In this document: positions 13,701 to 24,346 of the stretch, in pieces | How positions within the stretch are numbered: the first letter of the stretch is position 1 | How the letters are laid out: each line of letters starts with the position of its first letter | From: Casuarina equisetifolia | Taxonomy: Eukaryota > Streptophyta > Magnoliopsida > Fagales > Casuarinaceae | DNA: 64,000 nucleotides | NCBI GenBank assembly: GCA_028551475.1 | Contig: CM052356.1 | Location: 31,337,884-31,401,883, forward strand | Reading direction: 5' to 3' | The notes under the pieces: model-generated | The model's input: the letters and a program-made list of their open reading frames with translations, nothing else | Told to the model about the DNA's origin: nothing | The model's database searches: none | Made by a program: the position numbers and the translations under genes

Positions 13701-15811
13701 GGATGTTTTTAACCTTTATTTTTTTGTAAATTTATTAATTTTTATAATATTAAAATATATTTCTTTATTTTTATACACTAAATTATATTGATACAAGCTT
13801 ATCTTTTCAACCAAAAAAAAAAAATTGACACTAAGCATAAGATTTAGGTTGTTTAGGCAACAGATCCTATATCCACTAGCAATAGCAACTTTGGTCTAGG
13901 ACAAACCCAAGATCACCAATCTTTTATTTTCAGTCTGTTTGGGCAGTTCAGATTACTATTCTAACTAGTTGGCCTTACAACATTTTTTTCAACATGAGCT
14001 CTTTATCTTCGACACACCTCTCGTGTCTCGCATGAAAGTGTGCCTGCCCATGAAAACAAAAGAAAGAACTTCAGTCCTGATGCTGATCGACAACCTAAAT
14101 GACAGACTTGGAATCACCAATGGAATTTTCCCCATGAAATCTGTTTGGGATAACTTTTGACAAGGGCATCAATGGATAGGCACAAACTGGGTGGGTAAAA
14201 GAGGGCCCTCAACTCCCAAGACATTATTCTGACAGATGTATTGCGGCACTTAAAGTTGATCTAATGTTCCTTCCGACACGAGCGCAACATGGAATAGTGC
14301 ACCTGCGAGGACACAGCTTTGATTGACTGCTAATTTTTCTGACAGCTCTCTACTTTACCTGGTTATTATACTCATGTTTATTTGGTATCTAAGGATGTTT
14401 TTGCATCTGAGACTTTTTATCTGCTTCTTGGGAGCGGCTTGTCGCTTGGATATGCCGCTACATGCTCTTTAATTCTTTTCAAAAGATGTTCACTTATTCA
14501 AAGGAAAAAAGATATGCACAACCATTTTGTACCACCACTAATCTACGAATCATAGAAGGGGATTTGAAGTAACAACCAAAAGTAAAATATGACCCTATAT
14601 CTATATCACCATATCCTTTCTTAAAAAGGATTTAAAATTTTCTTAAAATCAACTATTAAAAAAAGAGAATTTAAACATACACAATAAATATTGTATCAAG
14701 ATATTAATGATGTAAAATAATCATTATTTAATATCTTGTCTAAAACGTGAACTAATTCAAAATAATAAGATAGAATAATTAAAAAGAAAGCATCACATCC
14801 AATTCATAATAATAACATACAATTTAATCAGTTAATAATTTTATTGACAAATTCCTACTTTATATGATTATTAAACTCATATTTACTTATGTTTTGCATC
14901 CTAGGCTTTTTATCCGCTTCCTAGGAGCGGCTTGTCCCATGGATATGCACCTCTATGGTTTTTCATTCTTTTCAAAAGTTGTTCACTTATCCAATCAAAA
15001 AACTTTATGCATAAGCATTTCCTACCTCCACTAATCTACAAATCATGCAATGAGATTTGAAGTAACATTAAAAAGTATAATATGACTATATCTATATTAT
15101 TATATCATTTATTAGACAAAATTAACTATTTTTAAAAAATCAATTATTAGAAAAGAACGTATTTAAATGTACAAGTATTAGGTCAATATATTAATGATAT
15201 AAAATAATTATTATTTAATATGTCGTCTTGTTCACAACATTTAAGCAAGTTTACAATAATGAGATCAAGTAATAAAAAACATATCATCAATCCAGAATCT
15301 AATCAAAATATGTATTGTACTAAGATTTTAATATTATATTAGAAAAAAAAAAAAGTAACTTTTGTCGGTAAAACTCGGAGATTTGTAACTACTTTTGAAG
15401 ATCAGGCCTAGGCCTAGCCTGATCTGAGCCGATAAAAATATTGGGTATCTTTTTCCCCTCCAATGAGGGTGAAATTGATGACATGCAACAAACTTTGGAA
15501 ACATAAACAACAAAAAGAAAAGAAATAGGTACATGCACAGAACAAGAACAGAGAATTATCGAGCTGGTTTCAATCCTGTCTCCTGCTAAATTATGACCAA
15601 TCAAGGCCATGGGTGACAGAGAGAAACTAATATAAAAAGGATGGAGATAAAGGAGGACAGACATGACCCACAGAGATTCTCGAACCGCATTATCTCATGA
15701 ATGCAGAGATGTTTATGTGAAGCTTTGGAAGTGACAAACATGGTGAGAAGAAACCAGCCCACCTTCGCCAATTTTGAGCTCTGATGCGTCTTCTTCCTCT
15801 ATCCTAGACAT
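10774..15811 (-). CDS. NRPB4: RNA polymerase II subunit RPB4 (NRPB4)
   Basis: NRPB4 forms the stalk of RNA polymerase II together with NRPB7. Six exons: 15763-15811, 13450-13558, 13290-13367, 12093-12126, 11936-12004 and 10774-10851. They sum to 417 nt, or 138 residues plus stop, the length of Arabidopsis NRPB4. All junctions are GT-AG and in phase. The N terminus is MSRIEEED followed by SELKIGE. FLKSKCLMN, the block ending LLEHRMEQL, KSLQYVKRFSR, GHQMAEFE and LGNLCPETVEEA are family signatures, and the protein ends in LLNDLLMIKKFD. Exon 4 is only 34 nt, which is why no single long frame marks the gene. The first intron is about 2.2 kb and carries a tandem duplication. On the minus strand an AATAAA hexamer (10768-10773) directly follows the stop, implying a very short 3' UTR if used. 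A CT/CA microsatellite abuts the start codon upstream. Confidence 0.97.
11270..11680. repeat. Diverged tandem duplication with a perfect hairpin, NRPB4 intron 5
   Basis: Two diverged copies of about 150 bp (about 11270-11430 and 11508-11660) share blocks such as AAAATTGATG and AGACTCATT. Between them, 11416-11428 (CACTATGATGGTT) is the perfect inverse of 11438-11450, forming a 13-bp stem with a 9-base loop. The arrangement resembles a small decayed mobile element inside the intron. Confidence 0.75.
14351..15310. repeat. Tandem duplication, period ~505 bp, NRPB4 intron 1
   Basis: Copy A (about 14351-14840) and copy B (about 14856-15310) share GGAGCGGCTTGTC, TTCTTTTCAAAAG, GATTTGAAGTAACA and a run around ATATTAATGAT. 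The copies are clearly diverged. No coding potential is seen. The duplication lengthens the first intron of NRPB4 without touching splice sites. Confidence 0.85.

Positions 15812-15812
<1 letters not shown>

Positions 15813-15866
<54 letters not shown>
15813..15866. repeat. Compound (GT)9(GA)18 microsatellite in the NRPB4 5' leader
   Basis: On the sense (minus) strand this is (TC)18(AC)9 followed by AATG, so the repeat ends two bases before the start codon. It must lie in the 5' UTR or at the transcription start. Pyrimidine-rich CT leaders are common in plant housekeeping genes, and such a tract is likely to vary in length. Confidence 0.97.
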
Positions 15867-15874
<8 letters not shown>

Positions 15875-16096
15875 ACTCGGATGATCCAACACTGTTTGTT
15901 TTGACAACAAACACTGTTTATTCGCGTGGCAACACACCGGCCAGCTCAGACCGGATTGCAACTGGGCTGCAATCTTGGGTCATTATTATGGGCCCGACTA
16001 TATTGACTCAATCGGGGTTAAAAATCAAAAACTATTCAAGGGTATAATGGTAATTTCATATATAAAAGTAAAATAATAATCTATAAAGATAAGATT

Positions 16097-16127
<31 letters not shown>

Positions 16128-16857
16128 TGCATAGATTACATTATTTGTTTAATGATCATAATGATAAGAAAGAGAAGGCCATCATCAAAGAAAAATTCTC
16201 TTGTAACTTATAGATATAGAAAAAGCAAATCATTACTCTATACATTTTTTGCGTACCTTTGTACTATATGATTGGGTAATCATCAAACAAATTTTCTATA
16301 ATGACTTTAAATTTATATTAAAAACTGTACTAAATTACTATTTTGTGAGTAAACAACCTACTTTTATTCAAATAAATGTAGCTCTTTGTAATTCTTTTGT
16401 TACAGAATTGCTTGAATTTAGGAAATTTAAGTTACTAATAATATTTTATTGAGATTAGTCTTTTAAAAAAAATTAAAAATTGAAGTGATATCCGTATCTT
16501 TTATTTAAGAAAAACAAAATTAAATATGACAATCATACTCTATGAAAATACAAAAGATAGTAGGTAAAACTATCCTTTAAAGAATGAAACTGAATAACTT
16601 ATAAAGCAAGTTGTAATATGCATAAATTAAGATTAGTCATTAGATTTATGTATTTTAACTTAATAATTAAGATGTATAACAAATGGTGGCAAAACAAATC
16701 TAAGTAGATAAAAGAGGCACATCAGCCTCTAAACTTAAGTTCTTTGACTTAATAATTAAGGTAGATGGTTGATCATAAGTTAATCTTCAAATATATATAT
16801 ATATAACTGAATCCTCAAATTTATGAATGAAATACAGTATTATTGAAAAACAAACAC
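15867..16857. other. Intergenic region upstream of NRPB4, with (TA)n at 16101-16127
   Basis: This holds the NRPB4 promoter region and then AT-rich sequence. A (TA)13 run lies at 16101-16127. No gene is recognised. Confidence 0.6.
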
Positions 16858-17181
16858 TTAAATTCTGCACAGAGAGGGAGAGAGGGTTACGTAAACTAAG
16901 CTACATTGAAGATTGAGCCCGGAATATTCTTCGGGCTCTCCGATTATTCCATCGGATATTCGCATATATCGTGCCTGCAGTTCTGGGGAAAGCCCCTCAC
17001 CGCCGCAAAACATGTGCTGTTCTGTTCTGTCACCGCCTGCAAATCCTGCTGCTGCCGCCGCTGCCACTGCAGCTGCCCAGGGACTCCCACTTCCTCCCGT
17101 GAAAGCACTCCGTGACCCTCCACGTTTCTCCGGCTTATCAAACAAACACAATAACACGCAGAAAGACAAAAGAAAAATCAT
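16858..17181 (-). CDS. Hypothetical Ala/Gly-rich small protein (uncertain)
   Basis: A 107-codon frame in a GC-rich island (about 16910-17130) set in very AT-rich surroundings. It begins with a hydrophobic stretch (MIFLLSFCVLLCLF) that could be a signal peptide or membrane segment. A GGS-rich and poly-Ala segment (AAAVAAAAAAG) and a Cys-containing C-terminal half follow. I do not recognise the family. All three minus-strand frames and one plus-strand frame are open over much of the island, so the reading frame itself is not secure. It may be a real small gene, one exon of a larger one or a degenerate fragment. Confidence 0.25.
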   Translation of the reverse strand: MIFLLSFCVLLCLFDKPEKRGGSRSAFTGGSGSPWAAAVAAAAAAGFAGGDRTEQHMFCGGEGLSPELQARYMRISDGIIGEPEEYSGLNLQCSLVYVTLSPSLCRI

Positions 17182-17839
17182 GAAATCCCCACCATTTTTG
17201 AGTTAAATTTTTAAGTGCATGTATAATTTAGTTTTACGTGATAAGTATCTAAAATATGCTTAATATACCCACACACAAAAAAAACATCTATTTAAATTCG
17301 TTCAACCTTAAATCACTATACATTTGAAATGTTAATAAATTCGTGAGTCACTGAACTGGGTTATAATTTGACTTTAATACCACTTATAATGAACATCACA
17401 AAAGGTTAACTTTAATTTAGAAGAAAAACCAATTTCCTTATATAATCTTTTATACGTGGGACAATAAAGTCAACTACATGCCCATATGAACCAAGTTTGT
17501 GAACTGCTTTTCACTAAAAAGTCTGTCAATCTCGTTTGTTTGAACCTCTACGTGAACAAGTTTTGAAAAACTAGAAATTTAGAAGTATGGAACTGAATCC
17601 GAATTTTGCAGGCGAAAGTGTTGATGAGATTCTTGGATTCTCAGCTTCTTTTGTCATCTTCTTGTACTTTTGGTCCAAGCTTGTCTGTCTCGCATTAACT
17701 GCTCTCCATGTTACCTTCACTGGTTCCTAACATCACCAGCTTTTCCTGCTTCTAAAAAGGCAGGGCGCTTCACTGTTGAAGAGATCTACCCATTTCTCCC
17801 ATTATTGTTTGACCTGCCCTGGATCCCATCCCAAGAGCC

Positions 17840-19511
17840 ATGGAAGTTTGGTATAGAAAAGCTATGGCTCTGTGCCTTCTCTTTGCTGTTTCGTTTGGCT
17901 TCTGTTTCTTCCGTACCTCTGCACAGCTGCAGAGATTTCAGCACCCCACAAAGAGCAATGGGTCGCTTAGCTTCTTGGTCGTTGGAGACTGGGGAAGAAG
18001 AGGGGCTTTCAACCAATCCCAAGTCGCTTCTGAGGTTCTAAATCTTCCATTTGATCTTCTCCACTTTACTTCATCGGAATGACGAGTCATCTTTCGTGGG
18101 TCTTGAGCAATGTGCTTGTCTCGAAACTCGGGAAAGCTTTTTTAGGATTCTTGAGAAACAATCGCTTTTCTATCTCTGTTTTGGTTCCTTCATGGGTTTT
18201 GCAGCCGGAAACACAAGTTGTTTCTGATTATAGCAAAATAATGAATTTTTAAAACATGTTTATTGTGATTCTTGTATGCAGATGGGCAGGATTGGAGGGA
18301 AGCTAGAGATCGATTTTGTAGTTTCCACAGGAGATAATTTCTACGATAATGGACTGATTGATGAACAGGACACAGCATTCGAGGAGTCGTTTACCAGAAT
18401 CTACACGGCTGAGAGCCTGCAGAAGCAGTGGTACAGCGGCAAGTACCAACTTTGACTTGATTGATGAAGGAAAATCACAACTTGTTCTTCATTTATTCTG
18501 CAAAATACTGAGCAGTTTTTGGATTCAAAACCTCTGCAGTTTTGGGCAACCATGATTACAGAGGCAATGCAGAGGCACAATTAAGCCCTGTCCGGAGAAA
18601 AATTGACAGCAGATGGCTTTGCTTAAGATCTTTCATTGTGGATTCTGGTAATTAGCTCTTGCATTCAAGCGTCTCTCAATGCAGAAACCCAACCATATCT
18701 GACTTTTTGCTTGTATCTGTTTTCTGCAGAATAGGCTGAGATTATATTCGTGGACACCACTCCTTTTGTCAAAGCATACTTTACTGATACGGAGGGCCAT
18801 ACATATGATTGGCGGGGCATCCACTCTCGCAAGTCTTACACTGCCAATCTATTAAAGGTACATCATCTTTGTAATTTAAGTTATAAAAATTTGTAATCAA
18901 TTTTTAATCATGTACGTAGAAGAGCAGATAATATACCCAGATTGTGAATGTCATCTAGTGTCTTAGAATGTGATTTCAAGGTCCATTTCTCCTTAAAACT
19001 AGCTTGTAAGGAGGGAATAACTTTTCCATATATAGAGGATTCTACTGCATATCGTAAGCAACATGAGATGTTCTGACAAATACTATGTTGATGAAGACCT
19101 CTATCTGATCTTTTATGGATTCCTCTACCAGGATGTAGAATCAGCACTGAAGGAATCAACTGCAAAGTGGAAGATTGTTGTTGCTCACCATGCCATCAGG
19201 AGTGTTGGACATCACGGTGATACAAAGGAGCTTAAGAAGCGCCTGCTTCCAATTCTTCAGGTTAATGACAAAGCTGAACAAAAGGGCTTAAGAGTTTATG
19301 AACTGAGTCTAAATCTTTGAATTTCAAAGAACTAAACGAAGAAGGTATAAACTTCTTCTACGATGGACAGGGTTTCATGTCTGCCCAGTTGACCAAGATG
19401 GATGCAGAGATTGCTTTCTATGATGTTTTTGGCAACATTTTGCGCAGATGGAGTACGACGAAGAATCTTCACTCATCTTACCATACAGATTTGTGTACTT
19501 TTACTGATTAA
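17840..19511 (+). pseudogene. Low-molecular-weight purple acid phosphatase (PAP3/8/17 type), broken
   Basis: Family members are secreted binuclear-metal phosphatases involved in phosphate recycling. Visible exons: 17840-18034, 18282-18438, 18540-18647, 18730-18857, 19132-19260 and about 19330-19511. Exon 1 encodes a signal peptide and the metal motif GDWG (residues 49-52). Exon 2 carries GDNFYDNG, exon 3 GNHDYRG, exon 5 VVAHHAIRS, and the last exon FYDGQGFMSAQL and FYDVFGNILRRW. Two lesions stand out. At the start of exon 4 the frame reads Glu-TAG-Ala-Glu-Ile, a premature stop just before IFVDTTPF. Between 19260 and about 19330 the segment that should hold the GHDH metal-ligand motif and the following roughly 40 residues is missing; only some 70 nt of unrelated sequence is there. 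The second intron begins with GC (18439-18440, GCAAGT), a known minor donor class. With the stop and the loss of two metal-binding histidines, enzyme activity is not expected. Confidence 0.88.
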
Positions 19512-21050
19512 TTAACGAGTGCTGAGCTCCTTTTCCATTTTACCCCCCTAAGCATAGTATCATGTATTATTCTTCAATAACGCTATAGGGTATTGGTGAC
19601 CAATTAGTATGTAAGAGTGTCAAAATATTTGACTTCCCCCACTAAATTTAAAATGAATGTGTTAATCATAGTATTTGTTCCCAAACTGCTCAAATTTTGT
19701 TTGAAATTTTCCTTTAAAAGGAAGCAAATGTGCCTTTTTCACAAATTGATTTTAAGGAGAATATAAACAAGATAATGACCGTGAGTTGAGAATTGTATTC
19801 TAATGTTATTATTATCTACACATCTAACTTATATATTCAAAATATTGACATTCTAGTGCTGTTTGGGCTATTTCCTTGATTTTCTCTTTTTCATTTAATT
19901 CAATTCTTGTTCCTTTCCCAAGTTTATATAAGTAAGTTCTAGCAACCAAAAGCAATTAGGGGACTGTGGAATCAACAATAAACTTGAGGACAAAATTTGG
20001 GTTGCTATTATAATAATAATATGAAAGTTAAGAATAGTATAGGTTGTCCACATTGTTTGGATTCTATATATTCTCCATATAAGTCAAATTTAATTAAGAA
20101 GTAAAATTTTCAATTATAATATTATGGTTCATATTTATACAAACTTGTGTTGGGTGAATTCAATTAAATGTATTATTCACATAAAGATTGAAGACATAAA
20201 TACAAGAATGCACACATTCAAACAAAGTAGATTTAAGAGATTTAGAATATCATAGTGTCTTTAGTCATTCATAGTTTTTTTTTATTAGATTTTATCATAT
20301 TTTCTCTCTCCTCAAATATGTATCTCATGAATTTTAGTTGGAGAGAGGTTCTCTCTAACAATTAGTTCTCCAAGGGAACTCTCTCTACTTTCTTACTAAG
20401 TTTATCTATATTTCTTCTTTTTTTAAAAGAATCTTAAGAAGATATTATTGGAAACCTACTACAACTAAAGGATGAGATTCCTCACCGGATGTTGCTAGAA
20501 AAACCTATTACAACAAGAAGATAATCCTAAGGTCCACAATTACAACCATATCATCAAAACTAATTGTTCCATTAATCCTAATAACTTGTAAATTATAGTA
20601 GTTTGTGAGAAAATAGATCATTGGACATCACAATGCCCGCAACTCACGTTCGTGGTGGTATGACATATTAAAAATAATAGGAGTTATATCACGTTTATCT
20701 AAATTTCACTTAAAATTTATTTTTTATTTTTAAATATGTAAGTAAGTATACTGAGCGACTAGTATCTCAAAAATTCTATCTATGCATTTAAGATATTTCT
20801 TTACAAGCTGTTTTTTTTTTTATAAAAAAAAAAATTCTACCAAAATTAACTACGAAAATCAAAAGAGAAAGCCAACATTCAAAGCAAACTACGGTTATCC
20901 ATCAATGTATTCAAAGCAAACTATACAATTAACGTTTTTCAATTCATCTCACTTCTGATCAAAACTAACCCATAAAAGTAAACTAAACCCTGAAACTCAT
21001 AAAAGTAACAAAACTCACTCTAGAAAAATGCACCTTAACTTTCCAGTACC
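19512..21050. other. Intergenic, AT-rich, no gene seen
   Basis: Low-complexity AT-rich sequence separating the convergent phosphatase pseudogene and the GH17 gene. The right end holds the 3' flank of the latter. I see no coding frame or clear repeat. Confidence 0.65.
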
Positions 21051-22340
21051 CTAATTAGAGATTCTTGAAGAATCCATCCCAGACATAATAAAACAAACTA
21101 CAAAAAAAGTAAATGTCGAGAATATAACGATTGAAGCCGCCGTTGTCCTCGTGCTCATGGAACAGCACAGCGAAGTTGCTACCAGGCTTGTAAACAGAAG
21201 AAGGCCGTACTTTTTGATGGCAGATGACCTCTCGACTTTGATGGAAAATGAGCTGTTGGCTTCAGAGATGGTTCCAAGGGGATACACCGGCGACATGTCA
21301 GGGTTGAACAGCCCGAAGTTCCTCTCCGACGTTGGTCCGGGCTTCTTATTTTCGTTAAACAACGCGAAGATGTACACGTCTAAGTCCGAACTCGGCTTCA
21401 ATGGTGGTGTCACCTTGTTCTGAGCAGCCATCCTTATCAAATTGCCGTTGTACGTCGCTGCGTTTTGAAGCGTAGCTCCGACTTCATTCGCATCTCCTCT
21501 CGACGGCCAACCGGTCTCCGATATGCAAACGGAGACCTCCTTGTGACCCAGCGCAGAAAGTGCAGAATGAACAGCATCGATCTGCGCAAACAACAGGTTG
21601 TCGTAGTGCAGGTTGGTGTTTGGATCAAGATACCCGTTGTTTGGATTGGAAAGAGCGTAAGCAAGTGGAATTTGCTGTGGATTCGCCTGGTACGAAAAAT
21701 ACGGGTAAATATTCACGAAGAAAGGTGAACCCGTCTGCACGTGGAACTCCACGATTTGGCTTAAAATGCCCAGCAGATTTTGCTTGAAGGCTCCGGCGGA
21801 CGGAGGAAAAGAGCTGTCCATGATGCCGTAGGAGTGGGCAGTGGTTACGAAGACTTGCTTGTCTAATCCCGAAGAACGGAGTGCATTATTAATGCTCTGC
21901 ATGGCGGGGACGATGCTATTGCTCAATAAGTCGTTGCTGGATCCCAATAACTCGTTCCCGACGATGATACCGGTGATTTTTGTCGCCGGCAAGAACGCTT
22001 GGACGTTCGTTGTCACCCAAGACATGGCCTGCTGCGGATCTTGCATCTCCGGCAAGAGTCCGTTTGGAATTTCGACAATCAATTCGATGCCAGTGTTGGC
22101 GAATGCTCGAAGAATCAGTGGATTTGTGTCGTAAATCTTCACCTTTTTGGCACCAATGGATTGAATGAGATGAACAACGTTTTCCGGCGGTGGAAGATTA
22201 TCTCCAAGTTGGCCGTAGTTGATTCCGAGGGAAGCAGAAACCATGGCGGGCAATGTGGTACTGCAAACAAGAAGCAAAACAGCTAAAGCGAAGCGGAAGT
22301 TAGAGAGCTCCATGGGTTTTCTGCAGTAGACAAAACTCAA
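21051..22340 (-). CDS. Glucan endo-1,3-beta-glucosidase, GH17 family (At2g27500-like)
   Basis: GH17 enzymes cleave beta-1,3-glucans such as callose in the apoplast. The single uninterrupted frame encodes 429 residues. A hydrophobic signal segment (about residues 15-36) precedes the mature start LGINYGQLGDNLP. IIVGNE (general acid/base Glu130) and ISETGWPS (nucleophile Glu275) are both intact, as are FVNIYPYFSY and IFALFNENKKPGP. After the catalytic domain the tail has a Ser-rich stretch and two hydrophobic segments (about residues 385-425), consistent with a GPI-attachment signal or membrane anchor, although it is longer than usual. A second Met at residue 10 (ATG at 22311-22313) is the better start: it directly precedes the signal segment, and the nearest TATA box would place transcription start at about 22340. 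I recognise the family with certainty; the exact paralog is not fixed. Confidence 0.95.
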   Translation of the reverse strand: MSFVYCRKPMELSNFRFALAVLLLVCSTTLPAMVSASLGINYGQLGDNLPPPENVVHLIQSIGAKKVKIYDTNPLILRAFANTGIELIVEIPNGLLPEMQDPQQAMSWVTTNVQAFLPATKITGIIVGNELLGSSNDLLSNSIVPAMQSINNALRSSGLDKQVFVTTAHSYGIMDSSFPPSAGAFKQNLLGILSQIVEFHVQTGSPFFVNIYPYFSYQANPQQIPLAYALSNPNNGYLDPNTNLHYDNLLFAQIDAVHSALSALGHKEVSVCISETGWPSRGDANEVGATLQNAATYNGNLIRMAAQNKVTPPLKPSSDLDVYIFALFNENKKPGPTSERNFGLFNPDMSPVYPLGTISEANSSFSIKVERSSAIKKYGLLLFTSLVATSLCCSMSTRTTAASIVIFSTFTFFVVCFIMSGMDSSRISN

Positions 22341-22363
22341 AGAAGCTGTAAGTACTGCTATAT

Positions 22364-22370
22364 GTTTATA
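22364..22370 (-). promoter_or_regulatory. Putative TATA box of the GH17 gene
   Basis: The minus strand reads TATAAAC here. Transcription would be expected to start about 30 nt downstream, near 22340, making the upstream ATG leaderless and favouring the ATG at 22313. A leader intron with a more distant promoter is an alternative, since AG-ended pyrimidine stretches also occur here. Confidence 0.45.
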
Positions 22371-24346
22371 AAAGATTATGTTTCAAAGGATAGCCATGAA
22401 CTTGCTCCTTTATAGATCTTATTTCCTGTCCGTTCTCAGTAAGGATAGTTTAACGGGAGGAGGGAAGCTCTTTCTCCTCCAAGATTCGGGACCCATTACA
22501 ATTCGGAAAAGAATTACACTGCCAGAACAAGTTTCCCAGTGGAACATGGAGAATTCCTGAAGCTTTCCTTTTTAATCTCTTCGTCCTTTTCATGAACAAC
22601 TTATTATGTTCTGTAAGGTTAAGTTTTCTGTTTCAATTATGGCAAGTGTTTTTCTCTCTTTTTAAGAGGTTCTTAACAGAGTCAAACCTTCATGTACATG
22701 GACTATTTTCTGTCCATTATTCAGGGCTTTACGTGGTTTCCCATGCTTAATTATTAAGGTTAATTCCCAAATTCATCTATCATTCAACTGGAAATATCCC
22801 TTTAATTTATTTTCTAGCCGGTTTTAGTTTCCGATCTTAATCAATTTCTGCACATAATTTTGGAAACATTCAGGGTCAACAAACTGGGCAATATTAGTGG
22901 ATAAACATTGAATGTATAAGGTATGTCTTGATATAACTTTTTTGTCAAAAGATCTTACGTCAAATTTCCATACTACAGATTTGTTAAAAAATTCATTTCT
23001 TTCCTTAAAACAAGTATGTAAGAGATGGAAGTAGCTCAATATAAAAAGAGTACAACAAGTTATCCTTAAAGTATATTCGAGATACTAAGGAGGACCTTTA
23101 TGGAAGATTTTACAAAGTAATTATCCTATATTCAAATTCTCTCAATTGTTAAAAAATTAGTTTTAGTTTTAGTTTTAGTATTTATTTATGTGGATGGAAA
23201 ATGTCCTCTTTTCATGACTAGATAGTATATTACCTATTATCCTTAAAACAAAGTACATTTTTAAAATTTCCCCCAATATTTTTAAAGTGAAATGAAACAA
23301 ATGAAGGTAACAATGTGAATAAAATAAAATGGTTGGCTTTAATATATAATCATATCCATTCATTATTAAAGAGGCAAATATTCTAAAATATTTTATGAAC
23401 AAATAGAAAATCGACCCCTAATCCCTAAACCAAAAAATATTGTGTAATTATCCCCCTTTTTTAAATTCTAGTAATATAAATTTACTTTTTTCAAGAATAG
23501 TGTATGTGAATTCTTAGGAGACAATATAAAACTTGTTATTTATTTGATCTTTTCTTTTTTAACCATTTAGGTTACAAGTTTAAAAAGTTTAAAAGCTCGA
23601 CTCAAAGTTAGCTCGAAATTAGATATCCAATAAGCTTATTTCGCTTCATAATCAGGACCTTGATTGGCATTGAGGAATTCAACAGCTAACTAGAAAATTG
23701 TCGTTGGACACCATACAGCCAGAAGCAGAGGGGTCATGGAGAAACCAATGAACCTGTAATGCGGTTCCTGCCAATACTTAGGTAAATGTTATACTTGGTA
23801 TGTGTGTATTAAAAAATTCATTTCTTCTTATAAACCTATTAAAAGATTCATTTCTTTTTAACCAGTTTATAATGAAACATATCTTTTATTATAAAGCAGA
23901 CAGCAAGACAAGATTTAAACAATATAAAATATATACTGCTTTTAACATGCTCCATTACCTTAAACATAAGGACATGCTCCTTGCAAAAAAGAAAAATAAA
24001 AAATTATCCACAAATGAAGAGACATACTCTTAAAATTGAACTGTAAAATATACATATCCTTCACTTTCAAGAGAATATATCATCACAACATGTAAGTAAT
24101 GAAGGGAAGCAAGATCACTTGGAAGGGACTGAGGCACAAACAATCAGTTTATTTCACATGGATAGCTGTCTATAGCTTCAAAATCCTCAAATACAAGGGT
24201 AATTTATTCCCTACTGAAAATTATGACGAAAATTGTTATTTACAGAACAATTAGTTTCAGATTACTTCGGCATCCATTGCCAAAATTACACTCTGGACAC
24301 GCCTGGTCAGTGGGGCCTCTAATGCCAATTTGTTTTGGTAGGGATA
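22371..24346. other. Intergenic, GH17 promoter side and DUF760 3' flank
   Basis: The left third is the upstream region of the GH17 gene and the right end the 3' flank of the DUF760 gene. The middle is AT-rich. Short frames here have no recognisable similarity. Confidence 0.6.
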
